This document shows positions 1 to 11,500 of a stretch of 64,000 nt of DNA, piece after piece. The translations under genes were made by a program, and so were the position numbers. The stretch comes from Siniperca chuatsi (lineage: Eukaryota > Chordata > Actinopteri > Centrarchiformes > Sinipercidae), in NCBI RefSeq assembly GCF_020085105.1, contig NC_058044.1, positions 26,223,206 through 26,287,205 of the forward strand, read 5' to 3'. Under the pieces are notes generated by a model that was given only the letters and a program-made list of their open reading frames with translations, was not told the origin of the DNA and did not search any database. Numbering within the stretch: position 1 is the first letter of the stretch; each line of letters opens with the position of its first letter.

Positions 1-1140
1 GTTCTTCTAGTTAACTTAAGTCCTTAGGGATCATTTTGGACTTGGCAATCCAGCGAGGAGCTTCTTGTTTTTAGATATGACAATTCTGGCCCCCACACAG
101 GCCATTAGAGAACATGTGGTTCTCTACTTTGCAGTTATCTAAAATTACAGTTTCCCGTTCCTTGGCTGGCTTGTTGTTTATTTTCACAAATGTGTGCCCC
201 AGATGTCTCCTTTTCTGCTTTTAAAATGAGAAAAAAGGGACTTCTGGATGCTGTATTCCACAAAAGCTGCATTATTTTGCCACTTCTAGCAAACCAGATA
301 TATGATACCTGGCACTGAATGCCACCCACCACCTGTGATGGTGGTGACAGCAAAGTCTGTTGGGGTAAACAAACAAATATCCCTATTCTGTCAGTAAGAC
401 ATAACCAACAACAAGCTAAATATTCAAAATAAAAGGAACCTTTTCCATCTACAGTAAAATGCTGGTTTCCGTGTGTGTGCCAAACTTTACCCACAGAATA
501 CTGGACCTCTATCACAGCAGGCATTATTCTCATTAAGAGACTTAGCTATACAGCTACAGTACGAGGCAATTACTCTGTTTCTTCAAACACTAAATAAACT
601 GCACAGGCAGGAGGGCTGAGCCCACAAATAAACACACCCACGCACACAATCCATGAACTTAACCAACACTTACTCTTACAATAACATTGCCTATATGGGT
701 GTGCGCACACACACACACACACGCAGAGGTCACAAGATGAGGAAATGCAGCTGAATTATCAAAAATCCCAAGAAATGCCTGATTAAGAAAGGAGTTGAGG
801 GAAAAGGCTGCAGACCGGATTTATAAAGAAAGAGAGACTTAGAGACAGACAGACAGGCAGAGAGAGAGGAGTAGAAAGGGTGAGTCAGCAGTCTGCCAGA
901 AAGAGGGAGTTGAGAGACAGAGGAAGGGCTCACAGGATTTAGCTATCACTGGAGCCCTGACAAAAGAATTTTTGGGCTCACTTGACTGTGTGTGTGTGTG
1001 TGTGTATGTCTCATTTCCTCGGCAGGGTGTATATGAGGCCATCCAGTTCTGAGGAATTTGTGTAAAACCACAGCAAAGCACTGACTTCTGTCTCTGTTTA
1101 GAAAGGGATTTACTCAACAGTTTTGCTTAGAGCATGACAG
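1..1140. other. Gene-free stretch
   Basis: I see no splice-bounded coding exon or recognisable protein here. It contains short CA/GT runs near 707-722 and 988-1005 and an AG-rich stretch at about 830-930. The open frames here match no family I know. Confidence 0.6.
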
Positions 1141-1148
1141 AAATACTT

Positions 1149-1743
1149 AAATCTCAAAGGAATAGTTCAACATTGTGGGAAATACTCTTCGCTTTCTTGC
1201 CAAGATTGATTGATACTGTTCTTATGTCTGTGCACTGAGTGCTGAGCTATAGCCAGCAGGCAGTAAGTCTAGCCTAGCATGGAAGCAGGGGTAAACAGCT
1301 AGCCTGACTCTCTACAAAGTTGAAAAAATCTACCTGCAAACACCTCTCAAGCTCACTATTTAACATGTTAATCTGCACAGAAACAGAAATGTAAAAATGA
1401 TTATTTGTGGTTTTACATGACATTACATTAATTTAATTACAAGAGTCCAGGAAGTCACTGCTCTTGTAAATAAATTGTTACAGCACGTAACTTTCCGTAA
1501 TACCACAACCTGTCGTTTGAATTAAACAAGTGAGATAAATCATTATTAGTCAGCTTTAGACTTTGAAGAGAGCCAGGTTAGCTGTTTCCCTCTGCTTCCT
1601 GTGCTAATGTTAAGCCAAGCTAACCGTCTTCTGGCTCTACCTGCATTGTTAAAGCACAGATATGAGAGTGGTATCCATCTTCTCTAACTCTCAGCAAGAA
1701 AACAAATAAGTGTGTTTTCTGAAATATTGAACTGCTCCTTTAA
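1149..1743. repeat. Dispersed teleost repeat with imperfect terminal inverted repeats
   Basis: The left end reads AAAGGAATAGTTCAACATT and the right end is its imperfect inverse (TGAACTGCTCCTTTAAA). The inner parts are also partly inverted: CAGCAGGCAGTAAGTCTAG and GGGGTAAACAGCTAGCCTG on the left face sequences such as GCTAACCGTCTTCTGGC on the right. This fold-back arrangement suggests a non-autonomous DNA transposon, and I recognise the motif set as common in fish genomes. No clear target-site duplication is visible, so the ends are approximate. Confidence 0.55.
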
Positions 1744-3429
1744 ACCTTCAATAACAGTTTTTTGGGCCACTTGGGCGTATCGGAGACAAGCTGTAAACAT
1801 GACACCGACATATAAGTTGACATGGCGAACATGTTTCCTTTTTTACACATAAAGCAGTTTCAGAACAGTTTCAAGTCATGTTTGTGTCCACCTAATGAAT
1901 GTACTGTATGTCCAATATTCACTCTAGGCTACTTTTAACTCTGTTTTGGTCTCCACCAACTCCTGAGGGAAATATCTGGCTCTTTAGCTGCCACATGCTC
2001 CACTATGTTCACCAGCTAGTCGCTAACTTTGTCTGTCTGCTGTTAGGTGCTGGGCAGGTGGCAGCAAGAGAATATTTAGGTATACTGCAATATTAAACAA
2101 CTCCCCTACCTACCAGGGGATTTAATGTCAACCATATTCTCACCCAGAAATAAGAAATGAGAAGTCTTTGAGGGAAAAGGGCACAGTGTCCTCTACACAG
2201 TCCGTTAGTGCTGATTTTAAGGATGTACGTTTAGCGCTAGAGGGCTAGAGACAACAAAAAGAGACACTGGAGACTCATCTTGAGAGGAAAAAAAGCAGAA
2301 TGAGATGTGTGAACAAGAAATAGACAAAGCGTGGAAGTAAAAAACTAAAAGTAGACAAAGAGAGGGGCTGAAGAAGTAAAAATATCTCTGTGTGTGCATG
2401 TACTGTATGTGTGAGCGAAAGAAACTAAAAAAGTCTTCCCTCTGTTGTCCCTCCCTTTTTTCTATAATCACCCCTTTCTCTTTTGACAGAAAGCTGTTTG
2501 GATGGACTGAAAGGACAAAGAACAAGAGACAAAACAAGCGAGGAGTCATCAACTGTCTCACTTCAGTTCAAGAACAACTTTGAAATGACTGTGGATAGAC
2601 AGAGTATTTCCAGAGACAAACTCAGTAAAAACAAATCATACTTTGCCAGGAATGCCTGGAATTCCAGCCCTCATTAAATCTTCAAAAACCATGTAGCTGG
2701 AAAATGAAATATTCTGTGTCATAGCTATCATAAGGAAATACACAGACTCTCCTTGAAATACAAAGACTAACCTTAAAGCTTTGCATTTGAATGCACCATT
2801 ATCTATTTTATCACATTTGCGGAGGTGGAGGCACAGTATAGATTCCAGGCAGAATACAACAACACATGGATCTACTTACATTTTTCCAGGACTAATTTTC
2901 CAGTTGTGGAGTCTCATTGTGTGAGAGACCTTGCCTTTAGCTGTATTGTAAGGTATGCTAAGGTTGCGTGGGTGTCTGTGTGTGTGATGGGTTGAAAGAC
3001 TTTCTTATTTTCTCTCCAAATGTCTGCTCAAAGGTTCTCTTCTCTTCTCTTTTCTTACAATAAGTTGCCCATAGTAGTTTTGGTCAGTAATGCAGTGAGT
3101 CATGCAGTAAGAGTTGGATTTCAGACAGATGGAAGTAGTTAGGGCCTGTACTGTAATGCCCCAGTTTAACAGTTTTTTTTTTATTGAATCCAATCTGTCT
3201 ATAGCTCTGCTGACATGCCAGATGCCCCAGTCTGCAGTTTGTGCCTCCAAAGTTCCTGCAACTCACAACTTTACTGTCAACGTAGTCTCTTGAGTTTGCT
3301 AGAGATTCAACTGAAGCCACATACTGTAAATTAACTGGTTCGCATTTTTTTCTTGGAAAATGTCCCAGTCTTATGTTGCTCACTCCCTTAACCATATGAG
3401 AACCTGCAGGCACACACACACACACACAC
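1744..3429. other. Gene-free stretch
   Basis: No exon or RNA gene is recognised. The longest open frames (for example 2217-2561 minus) have low-complexity composition and no domain. A short CA microsatellite at about 3413-3430 abuts the next element. Confidence 0.55.
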
Positions 3430-3922
3430 ATCCAAAATGCAGTAGTGGCAGAAGTATTCAGATCTTTTACTTAAGCAAAGGTAGCAATACAAAAAACAGT
3501 GCAGAAATACTCCTGCATTCAACATGTTACTTAAGTAAAAGTATTAAAGTATTAGCATCAGAACATACTTAAAGTACCAAAAGTAAAAGTACTCATTATG
3601 CAGAAGGGTCCATTTATATGTATTTTATTATTGGATTATAAGTATTGATGCATTATGTGTAAGCATCACTTTAATGATGCAGCTAGTAAAGGTGGAGCTA
3701 ATTTCAACTTCTTTATATACTGCTTGGTTGCTTAATCTATAATAATACATAATTTCTTTGATTACATTTTGTATTAATAATCTGATTCTGATGAGTAAAT
3801 GTTGTGGAGTGGACGTATAAAGTAGCATAACATGGAATTACTCAAGTAAAGTGCCCCAAAACCGTACTTAAGTACAGTACTTGAGTAAATGTACCTAAGT
3901 TACTTTCCACCACATCCAAAAT
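3430..3922. mobile_element. hAT-like non-autonomous transposon, copy A
   Basis: The element spans 3439-3913 and is flanked by a direct repeat ATCCAAAAT at 3430-3438 and 3914-3922, read as the target-site duplication. Its ends are inverted (GTAGTGGCAGAAG against CTTTCCACCAC). The inside repeats motifs such as TTTACTTAAG and AAGTACTTGAG and codes for nothing. A second copy in the same orientation lies at 37856-38310. An 8-9 bp duplication fits the hAT superfamily, but no transposase is present to prove it. Confidence 0.75.
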
Positions 3923-5145
3923 CAGGAGGGTTTTCTTTATTATTAGAGAGTGCCAGCTCAATATTTGTATCAGCCAATAGCAGAAGCTTCCATCTAGGGT
4001 TAATTTGAGTGACACATAAAATGCATGTGTGCATGTGTGTTTGTTTACAAACAGCAGAGAGATGATGCTGATTAGCATCCATTAAGTGCTGCTGATGGTG
4101 CTCAGATGTCATCAGGTTCTGAGGTCACAGATGACTCACAGGTTGACATTATACAGGGCATTATGATTGTGCCCCACTATAAATGTGTGTCAGTCTTTAT
4201 CTCTTTCTCTCTCTGAATGATAAACAAATGAGAACATGTGACTTAGCTGAAGGGCCATTATTCCTTATGGATGCCCTTCCTGGAGGTCCAAGGTCCCTGG
4301 ACCCTACCCAGCCTCTTCCCAGGCATAGAGCGGGGTTAAAAGCGTGGGTAGGCCCCCTCAGTATTACTGGGACTAAAAATAAGAATGAAAGACTAGTGCA
4401 GGGCGATTCAATTTATTTAATTATTTTTTTAAATAGTAGAATTGTAATTGTAGTCTTAATATTAATAAATTAATAATAATAGGAATGACAGCTGATGACA
4501 AAACTGAGTTTGAATTGAAGACAGCTGTCAGTATTTGTGATCTTAAAGCCTGTGAAAATTTGGTTTAAAATCTCAAGAATTTCTGAACACTGAATATTCA
4601 TGACTAAATGTGCAACAATCAAAGTTTGGAAAAAATCAATCAATCCGTAGTTCAGTCAGAGACACTTAAATCAAGGAACTGACCGTTTATAGCAAGTGGT
4701 TATACAGTTAGATTTGGCGGAAAAGGCTCTGCTGTATGAGGGAACTCTCAATGAATCCGAGCAGCGACGAGGAATCTGCTGAGAGAGCTAATCCCCCTTA
4801 ATAAACTCATACATGAACATTAAATCTTAGTTAAATCAACAATACGAAATGCCACATGAGGAGGAGGTTGGGGTGGTGGAGGAGCTGCTGCAGCAAACAG
4901 CACTGGCATGGGCGTAATCATCAGAGTAGATAGTAAGGTTGTAATGTCCACGCTGTACACCTGCATGAATATGATTGGACGTTATCAACCACACAGGTGT
5001 GAATGAGAGACAAATACAAATACAGAAATCTCTCATGTAAAATAACCTAAACCCTAACTTTGGCAGAAAATTATGTGGTCATGTAGGATTCCATCACTGA
5101 TAGTATGAAGCTGATTGAAAAAATAGGTTTTCAGGGCCTTTAAGG
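3923..5145. other. Gene-free stretch
   Basis: No gene is recognised. The region is AT-rich, with a run of TAATAA-type sequence near 4450-4485. Confidence 0.5.
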
Positions 5146-5335
5146 GTGCTTTCACACCTAACCTGTTTGGTTAGGTTAAAAAATCCTGGTGCGTTTGCCC
5201 AGTTAGTACAATTCGTTTGGGCTGATGTGAAAGCTGTCAATCGAACTCTGGTGCAGACCAAACAACCGCACTGAGACCCTTGAGAGGAGGTGGTCTTGGT
5301 CCGGTCCCAAACGAACTCTGGAGCAGTTCAGAATA
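5146..5335. repeat. Fragment of a dispersed fish repeat
   Basis: The stretch begins with GGTGCTTTCACACCTAACC and continues with the CGAACTCTGGTGCAGACCAA and CGAACTCTGGAGCAG half repeats that I associate with a common teleost interspersed family. The matching inverted right end is not found downstream, so this looks like a truncated copy. Class assignment is uncertain. Confidence 0.4.
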
Positions 5336-6887
5336 AATGTTCTCACGTGGTTTGTAATAATGCATTTTGGCTCTCTTTGATTTTTCTGTGTGTGAAAAGA
5401 AAACGACCCATGGGGAAAGTTTACATCAAACTCATCAACTGATTCATACCAGAGAAAACGAGGTATGACAACACCCTAAATCTCTGATATAGCACATAGT
5501 ATGGACCATAGATGTTAATCCTGGTAAAAAAAAAACTGTTCTGAGCAAAGTTCCTGGACGGGAATGTCAACAAACAAAAACAGAAAAATGCAACAGGCCA
5601 AAACAGTGTATGGATAAAGGGTTACAATTTGTAGAAGTACTCCAGTGATTTAGTATTGCACTACTATAAAATTGGGGGACTTACGAGAGACATATTAAAC
5701 AATGGTCAAAATTAAAACAGCAGAGGCTGAGATATCCTTTAGCCTCTGGTACTAAACAAACTCCAACAATGCTGGATCCCAGTTTTTGTTGACTGGTAAA
5801 TTCCCATGTCTATCAAACTCCAAACCTCCAGTTTGTAATGCAGGCTTTCTGTCATACATTTGCAATCTCCACACCCAAGCTGAGATGACATCTGATGACA
5901 TCATCAGGGTTATTTTCTCAGACCTGACAAAGCTCTTCCAGAGGAAGATATACAACTGTTACAATATATATAGTATGTAGCCTACAACTGTTTTCAAAGA
6001 CTGGGTAGTACTCCTCATGACTAATAAACTGACCTTTTTGTGTAAAGAATTAGCAGAGTTCCCCTTTAAGTAAAAGGTCTGACTAGCAAAGACAAGAGAA
6101 CATAAATAGGTGGTACAACAGTTCCAAAGTCTTCACAAGAGTCTATAAAATCATACCCAAATCTCCAATGATGTCTGGATATTACCGTAGATTAGCTTTA
6201 ATCCAAAAAGCATTGTTGATTAACATTTCAGTTTGGTGAATACGGTCACGTCAGCACTGAATGTGTCATTCCATGGTGTTCCTAAAAGTGTAATTTGTTA
6301 TGCCACAGGGTAATCAGCACATCACTTTCTAACAGCATAATTCTGATAATCTATCCAGTAAGCAGCACTTGGTTGTACACAGTACAGACAACCTTTCACC
6401 AACTCAAGTTTGTTGATCACATAAGAAGTCTTATAGATAATAAAATGTTCCGTCTGTTTATAGTGACAGAGACAGGGTTTACAAAACCTCTGTCTGCAAC
6501 ATATTACAACAAGAGTTTGTTTAGGGAAATGACAGCAACAGTAAAGCTTTGTGGAGATAAACTGCTTGAGAATATAACATCCATAATAGTCCTTCATGTG
6601 CTTTTAGATGTTTAACAGTGCCCTCTACTTTAGCTTCAACATTACCCAGTTAGAAACCAGAGCTATATGTAGACTGAGTCAGTAGCTATACTACACATAT
6701 ATGGTAGTCTCATGATCTGAGCATCAGTTGCCACGTCAGGAGCAAATTGTTATACCCAACACGCCATCTAATGGTCTATTTGGGAATAATCATTTGTGTT
6801 AAATTTAAACCAGACTTGACTCCATTTGGCCTCTAGATGGTGATACATTCATTGCTCCATGGCGTGAACTGGGGCTGAACTCATTCA
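5336..6887. other. Gene-free stretch
   Basis: No exon with both splice sites or a known domain is seen. Open frames up to about 106 codons (6295-6615) have no recognisable family and look random. Confidence 0.5.
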
Positions 6888-7130
6888 CAATGTAAACATA
6901 AAGGCCTTATCTCTATCTCTCCCCTCTCCCCACTCAGAGTCTGGTTCTGCTCAAGGTTTCTGCCTGTTAAAAGGGAGTTTTTCCTTGCCACTATTGCCAA
7001 ATGCTTGCTCATGGTGGGAATTGTTGGGTCTCTGTAAATAATATTATAAAGAGTACTGTCTAGACCTGCTCTACATGACAAGTGCTCTGAGATAACTTTT
7101 GGCACTATATAAATCAAACTGGATTGAAAC
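6888..7130 (+). repeat. 3' tail of an L2/Rex1-like LINE or LINE-tailed SINE
   Basis: The sequence contains the block CTCAAGGTTTCTGCCTGTTA followed by GGGAGTTTTTCCTTGCCACT and ends with GGCACTATATAAATCAAACT. This succession is familiar from the 3' ends of fish non-LTR retrotransposons. No reverse transcriptase remains. Polarity is taken from the terminal block. Confidence 0.6.
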
Positions 7131-8523
7131 GGAATGTATAAATTGCATTGTAGATGAATGTAGTTGATGCAGACATATCTCTAATATTAGCATTGAAACA
7201 GGAAGTCTTTGTAGTTTAACAAAAATGGGAGATGTTTTGATTCAAGCTCAACATCGTTTTAATGTGGAGTTTTGTCTGTATAAGGACAAACAGCTGTGTC
7301 CTCTGTCTGTCCCACTGAGGTAATCTGGCGCTTTGCTATGACAATATGTCTTGGCAAGACTAGAAAACACCACACACACTCAAACAACTGTGTCACACAC
7401 ACACAAACTCATTGCACCGAAGACTCAAAGGAGCACATGTTCAAGGAAGACTCCTACTGGGTGATATGGTAGTAATTTGTCCAGTGTGGCAGTCTTTCTT
7501 ATTATTCTCTCAGCACCTTTTTTCTTGATCTCTATCCCATTCTCTTCTCTTTGTTCCATCTTCCTTCTGTCTATTTTTCAGTGTCACAGCCAATAATCAC
7601 ATGGCACGGAAAGTTATTCAAATAAGCAGGAAGGATTGTCTGTCTGGCTCCAGTTTATGAGCTGTGTACACATCAGGTGGGGTCATTTTTAGGTAATGTC
7701 ATCATGGGAGGAGACATCTGTGCAAATCAAGGCTAACGCTGTCCCGAGACAGTGTCATGTCAAGCCACCAAGAAGAGAGTTTGTTCAGGTTAACTATACA
7801 TAATTGCATTTTATTTTATTTTGAAGCAAATGCTGCCAAGCTGAGTTTTGTCATAAGTTCCAGCCTGTATTTGCATTAAAAACAACAACAAAGCAGCCCC
7901 ACAAGGATTTTCTGTCCTTAACTTCAAGGTTGAGGAAATGTTATGCATGAGGATTTCCATTACCAAAACAGGAGAGGATAAAAGTGACTTTTCCAGTAAC
8001 ACGACTTTGCTGAGTGTGTGTGTACTCTATGTGTCTAGGTGTCGGCTTAGGTTTGTTTAAATTAAGAGATCGTCTTTCCAAGGCAGAGGGGAGGGAGGAG
8101 GGATGAGAAGACATAAACGAAGGAGTCGAACCTGCCGTCTGTGCAGATGGACAACATCTGCTGAACGGACTGGACAGAAACATACATACCAGTATATAGC
8201 TCCTTGTTTGGAAGCTTTTATTCTGAAATTCTTTGAGCTTTATGCAATATACAGTGCAACATTTTTCCTCTGCATTATTTTTGAGTATTGTAAAAACTAC
8301 TGTATTCATCAAACAGTCTGTATGATAAAAAAAAACACCCAAAAATTCTGCTAATCAAAATCCATCAAACAAAATCATCAGACTGGTAAAAGTTGACAGC
8401 AAATGTTTTTTTTTTCTTATTTCACCAGAAATCCGAACTGAAAACACTTCAGATCATATTTCCACTTCGTCCTGCCCAACACTTGATTTGTTCACACTTA
8501 CAACAAATGAACTGTCCTGTTCT
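7131..8523. other. Region downstream of htra3, probably including its 3' UTR
   Basis: No separate gene is recognised. Reading on the minus strand past the htra3 stop, the first good polyadenylation hexamer AATAAA is the complement of 8217-8222, about 300 bases after the stop. Further AATAAA-like motifs occur near 7810-7822. The 3' end is therefore probably within this interval. Confidence 0.4.
8217..8222 (-). promoter_or_regulatory. Candidate polyadenylation signal of htra3
   Basis: The plus strand reads TTTATT, so the minus strand reads AATAAA. It lies about 300 bases beyond the htra3 stop codon. It is a single short match without transcript support, and an alternative lies about 400 bases further on. 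Confidence 0.3.
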
Positions 8524-11500
8524 TCAGTGTGCTATAACTTGAGGGTAGATGTTGAACAGTAAGTCATCATTGCCGCGGCGAATCTCAAGCAGGAGAGGCT
8601 GATCGCGTTGCAACACCTCGCGGATGTCTTCGGTGGTCTGGACTGGTTGTCCATTTAGTTTGACTATAACGTCACCTTGCTTAATCCCTCCTCTAAAACA
8701 CAGAGGAAAGAAACTGTAGTGAACGATTTGCTATAGGGGTGCCTGAGGTGCAATAGTTGTAACGTAAAATGTGTACATGCCAAACACATGACTGACCATA
8801 GGTTAGGTAACGAGTCATCATTTGTGTACAAGAAATCATTTATCGAAAATCACTCTGAAAAATCTTCCCAACAGACCACAAATAATAAATCACATTATGA
8901 AACCACTTGATAAGCCAAAAGCATTTGAAGTTTGGCTGATGAGTTCCTAGCAAGGTTTCTTCAGCGCTGTGTGAGTATGTGCTTGGGTTTTTGCATGTGT
9001 GTGAAACTTACTTTTGTGCTGGAGTGTCAGGTATGACCTGTTGCACCAAAACTCCACTGGTGACCTCAGGAAAGTCTGCAATCTGACGTTTTAACTCTGC
9101 TACTAGACTGTGACACACACACACACAAAAAAAACCCCCACAGCAATACTGATGCCAGTGTTACTGTTAACATTAAATGCTAAATAAAATGTTGTAATAA
9201 AAAGTTACAATTGAATGTGTGTGGGTGGATGTTACAACTCACGCTTTAGTGACAGTAAGCATCCTGATGCCCAAAAAACGTCTCTTCACTTCGGACACCT
9301 CTGAACACAACACAAAAGTATAAACTTTATCTTGGAGAAAGCCGGCACAGCACCTCTAACATGTAAACAGTCATGGAAACTCCATTACGACAGACGCTCG
9401 TACATCAGCAGCTCTCACCTGCATCAGACTGCGCTTCCTCTCTAAGTCTTCTTTGCAGTCTTGTCTTTTCTGTCACAACAACAGCAACAACTAGGGTGGG
9501 ATTTACTACGAAATAACCACTTCATACAAAGTACTTCTACAGGTATTTTGATCTCAAACAACACAAACTGAATCTATTTGCTGTTGAAGCTTTGACCCCT
9601 GACCTTTGCTGTGTTTGGCCTGTGACTCTGTGAGGAAGCGGCTGATTCTGTCTGAAGGTATAGCGAAGGAGATCCCTGCTGTCACTTTCAGAGTGTTGAT
9701 GCCTATCACCTCGCCATCCTGAAAGAAATACACACACATGTACAAACATACACAGCACACAGTAAAAAATTCCTAATGACTGGATCTCAAACACCGTCCA
9801 AGTGTTGGTGTACATTTAGGCCGATACTCAGTAACAGCTAAGACAAAAAATATGGCAGGATTTGAGGAAAACATGTTAAATTCATTACATATTTAGAGGC
9901 TAAAATATCATTTTAATTACTATAAATATAATTTAAAGGAAAGTTGTGCAGAAGACCCTTATGGATTATTTAAAATCAAGGCCAGTTACGTCGCCTGGAT
10001 TGGCGCTACCGGGGCCCCACCCTGGAGCCAGGCCTGGGGTGGGTGCCCGAAGGAGCGACGTGGGGCCGTCCTCCCGTGGACCCACCACCCGCAGGAGGAT
10101 CCGTAAGGGGCTGGTGCAGAGAGATCTGGGCGGCAGTCGAAGGCAGGGGCTTCGGCGACCAGATCTCCGGACACAGAAACTGGCTCTAGGGACATGGAAT
10201 GTCACTTCGCTGGGGGGGAAGGAGCCTGAGCTTGTGCGGGAGGTTGAGCGTTACCGGCTAGATATAGTCGGCCTCGCCTCCACGCACAGCCTGGGCTCTG
10301 GAACCCGTCTCCTCGAGAGGGGCTGGACGCTCCATTTCTCTGCCATTGCCGGCGGGGAGAGGCGGCGGGCTGGTGTGGGCCTGCTCATAGCCCCACAGCT
10401 CAGCCGTCACGTGTTGGAGTTTACCCCAGTGAACGAGAGGGTCGCGTCCCTCCGCCTCCGGGTGGGGGACAGGTCTCTCACTGTTGTGGTGGCCTACGGG
10501 CCGAACAGCAGTGCAGAGTACCAGGCCTTCTTGGAGTCCCTGGGAGGGGTACTAGACAGTGCACCACCCGGGGACTCCGTTGTTCTACTGGGGGACTTCA
10601 ACGCCCACGTGGGCAACGACAGTGACACCTGGAGAGGGGTAATCGGAAGGAACGGCCCCCCTGATCTGAACCCGAGCGGTGTTCAGTTGTTGGACTTCTG
10701 TGCTAGTTACAGTTTGTCCATAACTAACACCATGTTCAAGCACAAGGGTGTCCATCAGTGCGTGGCACCAGGACACCCTAGGCGGAGGTCGATGATCGAC
10801 TTTGTTGTCGTATCATCTGACCTCCGCCGCGTGTCTTGGACACTCGGGTGAAGAGAGGGGCGGAGCTGTCAACCGATCACCACCTGGTGGTGAGTTGGAT
10901 CCGCTGGCGGGGAGGAAGCCGGACAGACTTGGCAGGCCCAAGCGTATCGTGAGGGTCTGCTGGGAGCGTCTGGCGGAGCCCTCTGTCAGCAGGGTCTACA
11001 ACTCACACCTCCGGGAGAGCTTCTCCCAGATCCCGGGAGGTTGGGGACATTGAGTCCGAGTGGACCATGTTTTCCACCTCCATTGTCGATCGCGCGGCTC
11101 GTAGCTGTGGTCGCAAGGTTTCTGGTGCCTGTCGCGCGGCAATCCCGAACACGGTGGTGGGACGCCGGAAGTAAGGGATGCCGTCAGGCTGAAGAAGGAG
11201 TCCTATCGGGCCTTGTTGGCTCGTGGGACTCCCGAGGCAGCTGACAGGTACCGGCAGGCTAAGCGTGCTGCAGCCCGTGCGGTCACAGAGGCAAAAACTC
11301 AGGACTGGGAGAGGTTCGGAGAGGCCATGGAGGAGGACTATCGGTCGGCCTCAAAGAAATTCTGGCAAACCGTCCGACGGCTCAGGAGGGGGAAGCAGTT
11401 CTTCACCAACACCTTGTACGGTGCGGGTGGAGAGCTGTTGACCTCGACTGGGGATGTTGTCGGACGGTGGAAGGAATACTTTGAGGATCTCCTCAATCCC

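Noticed and set aside
707-722. Short CA runs throughout, considered as CRISPR-like or array structures
   Set aside because: They are plain dinucleotide microsatellites with no spacer organisation, in a vertebrate genome.
9418-9451. Possible extra micro-exon in htra3 intron 6 with a strong donor (GCAG before GTGAGAG on the minus strand)
   Set aside because: The frame could be kept only by shifting the next acceptor by two bases, and the upstream acceptor has a purine-rich and not pyrimidine-rich tract. The simple join of 9604 to 9300 works without it.
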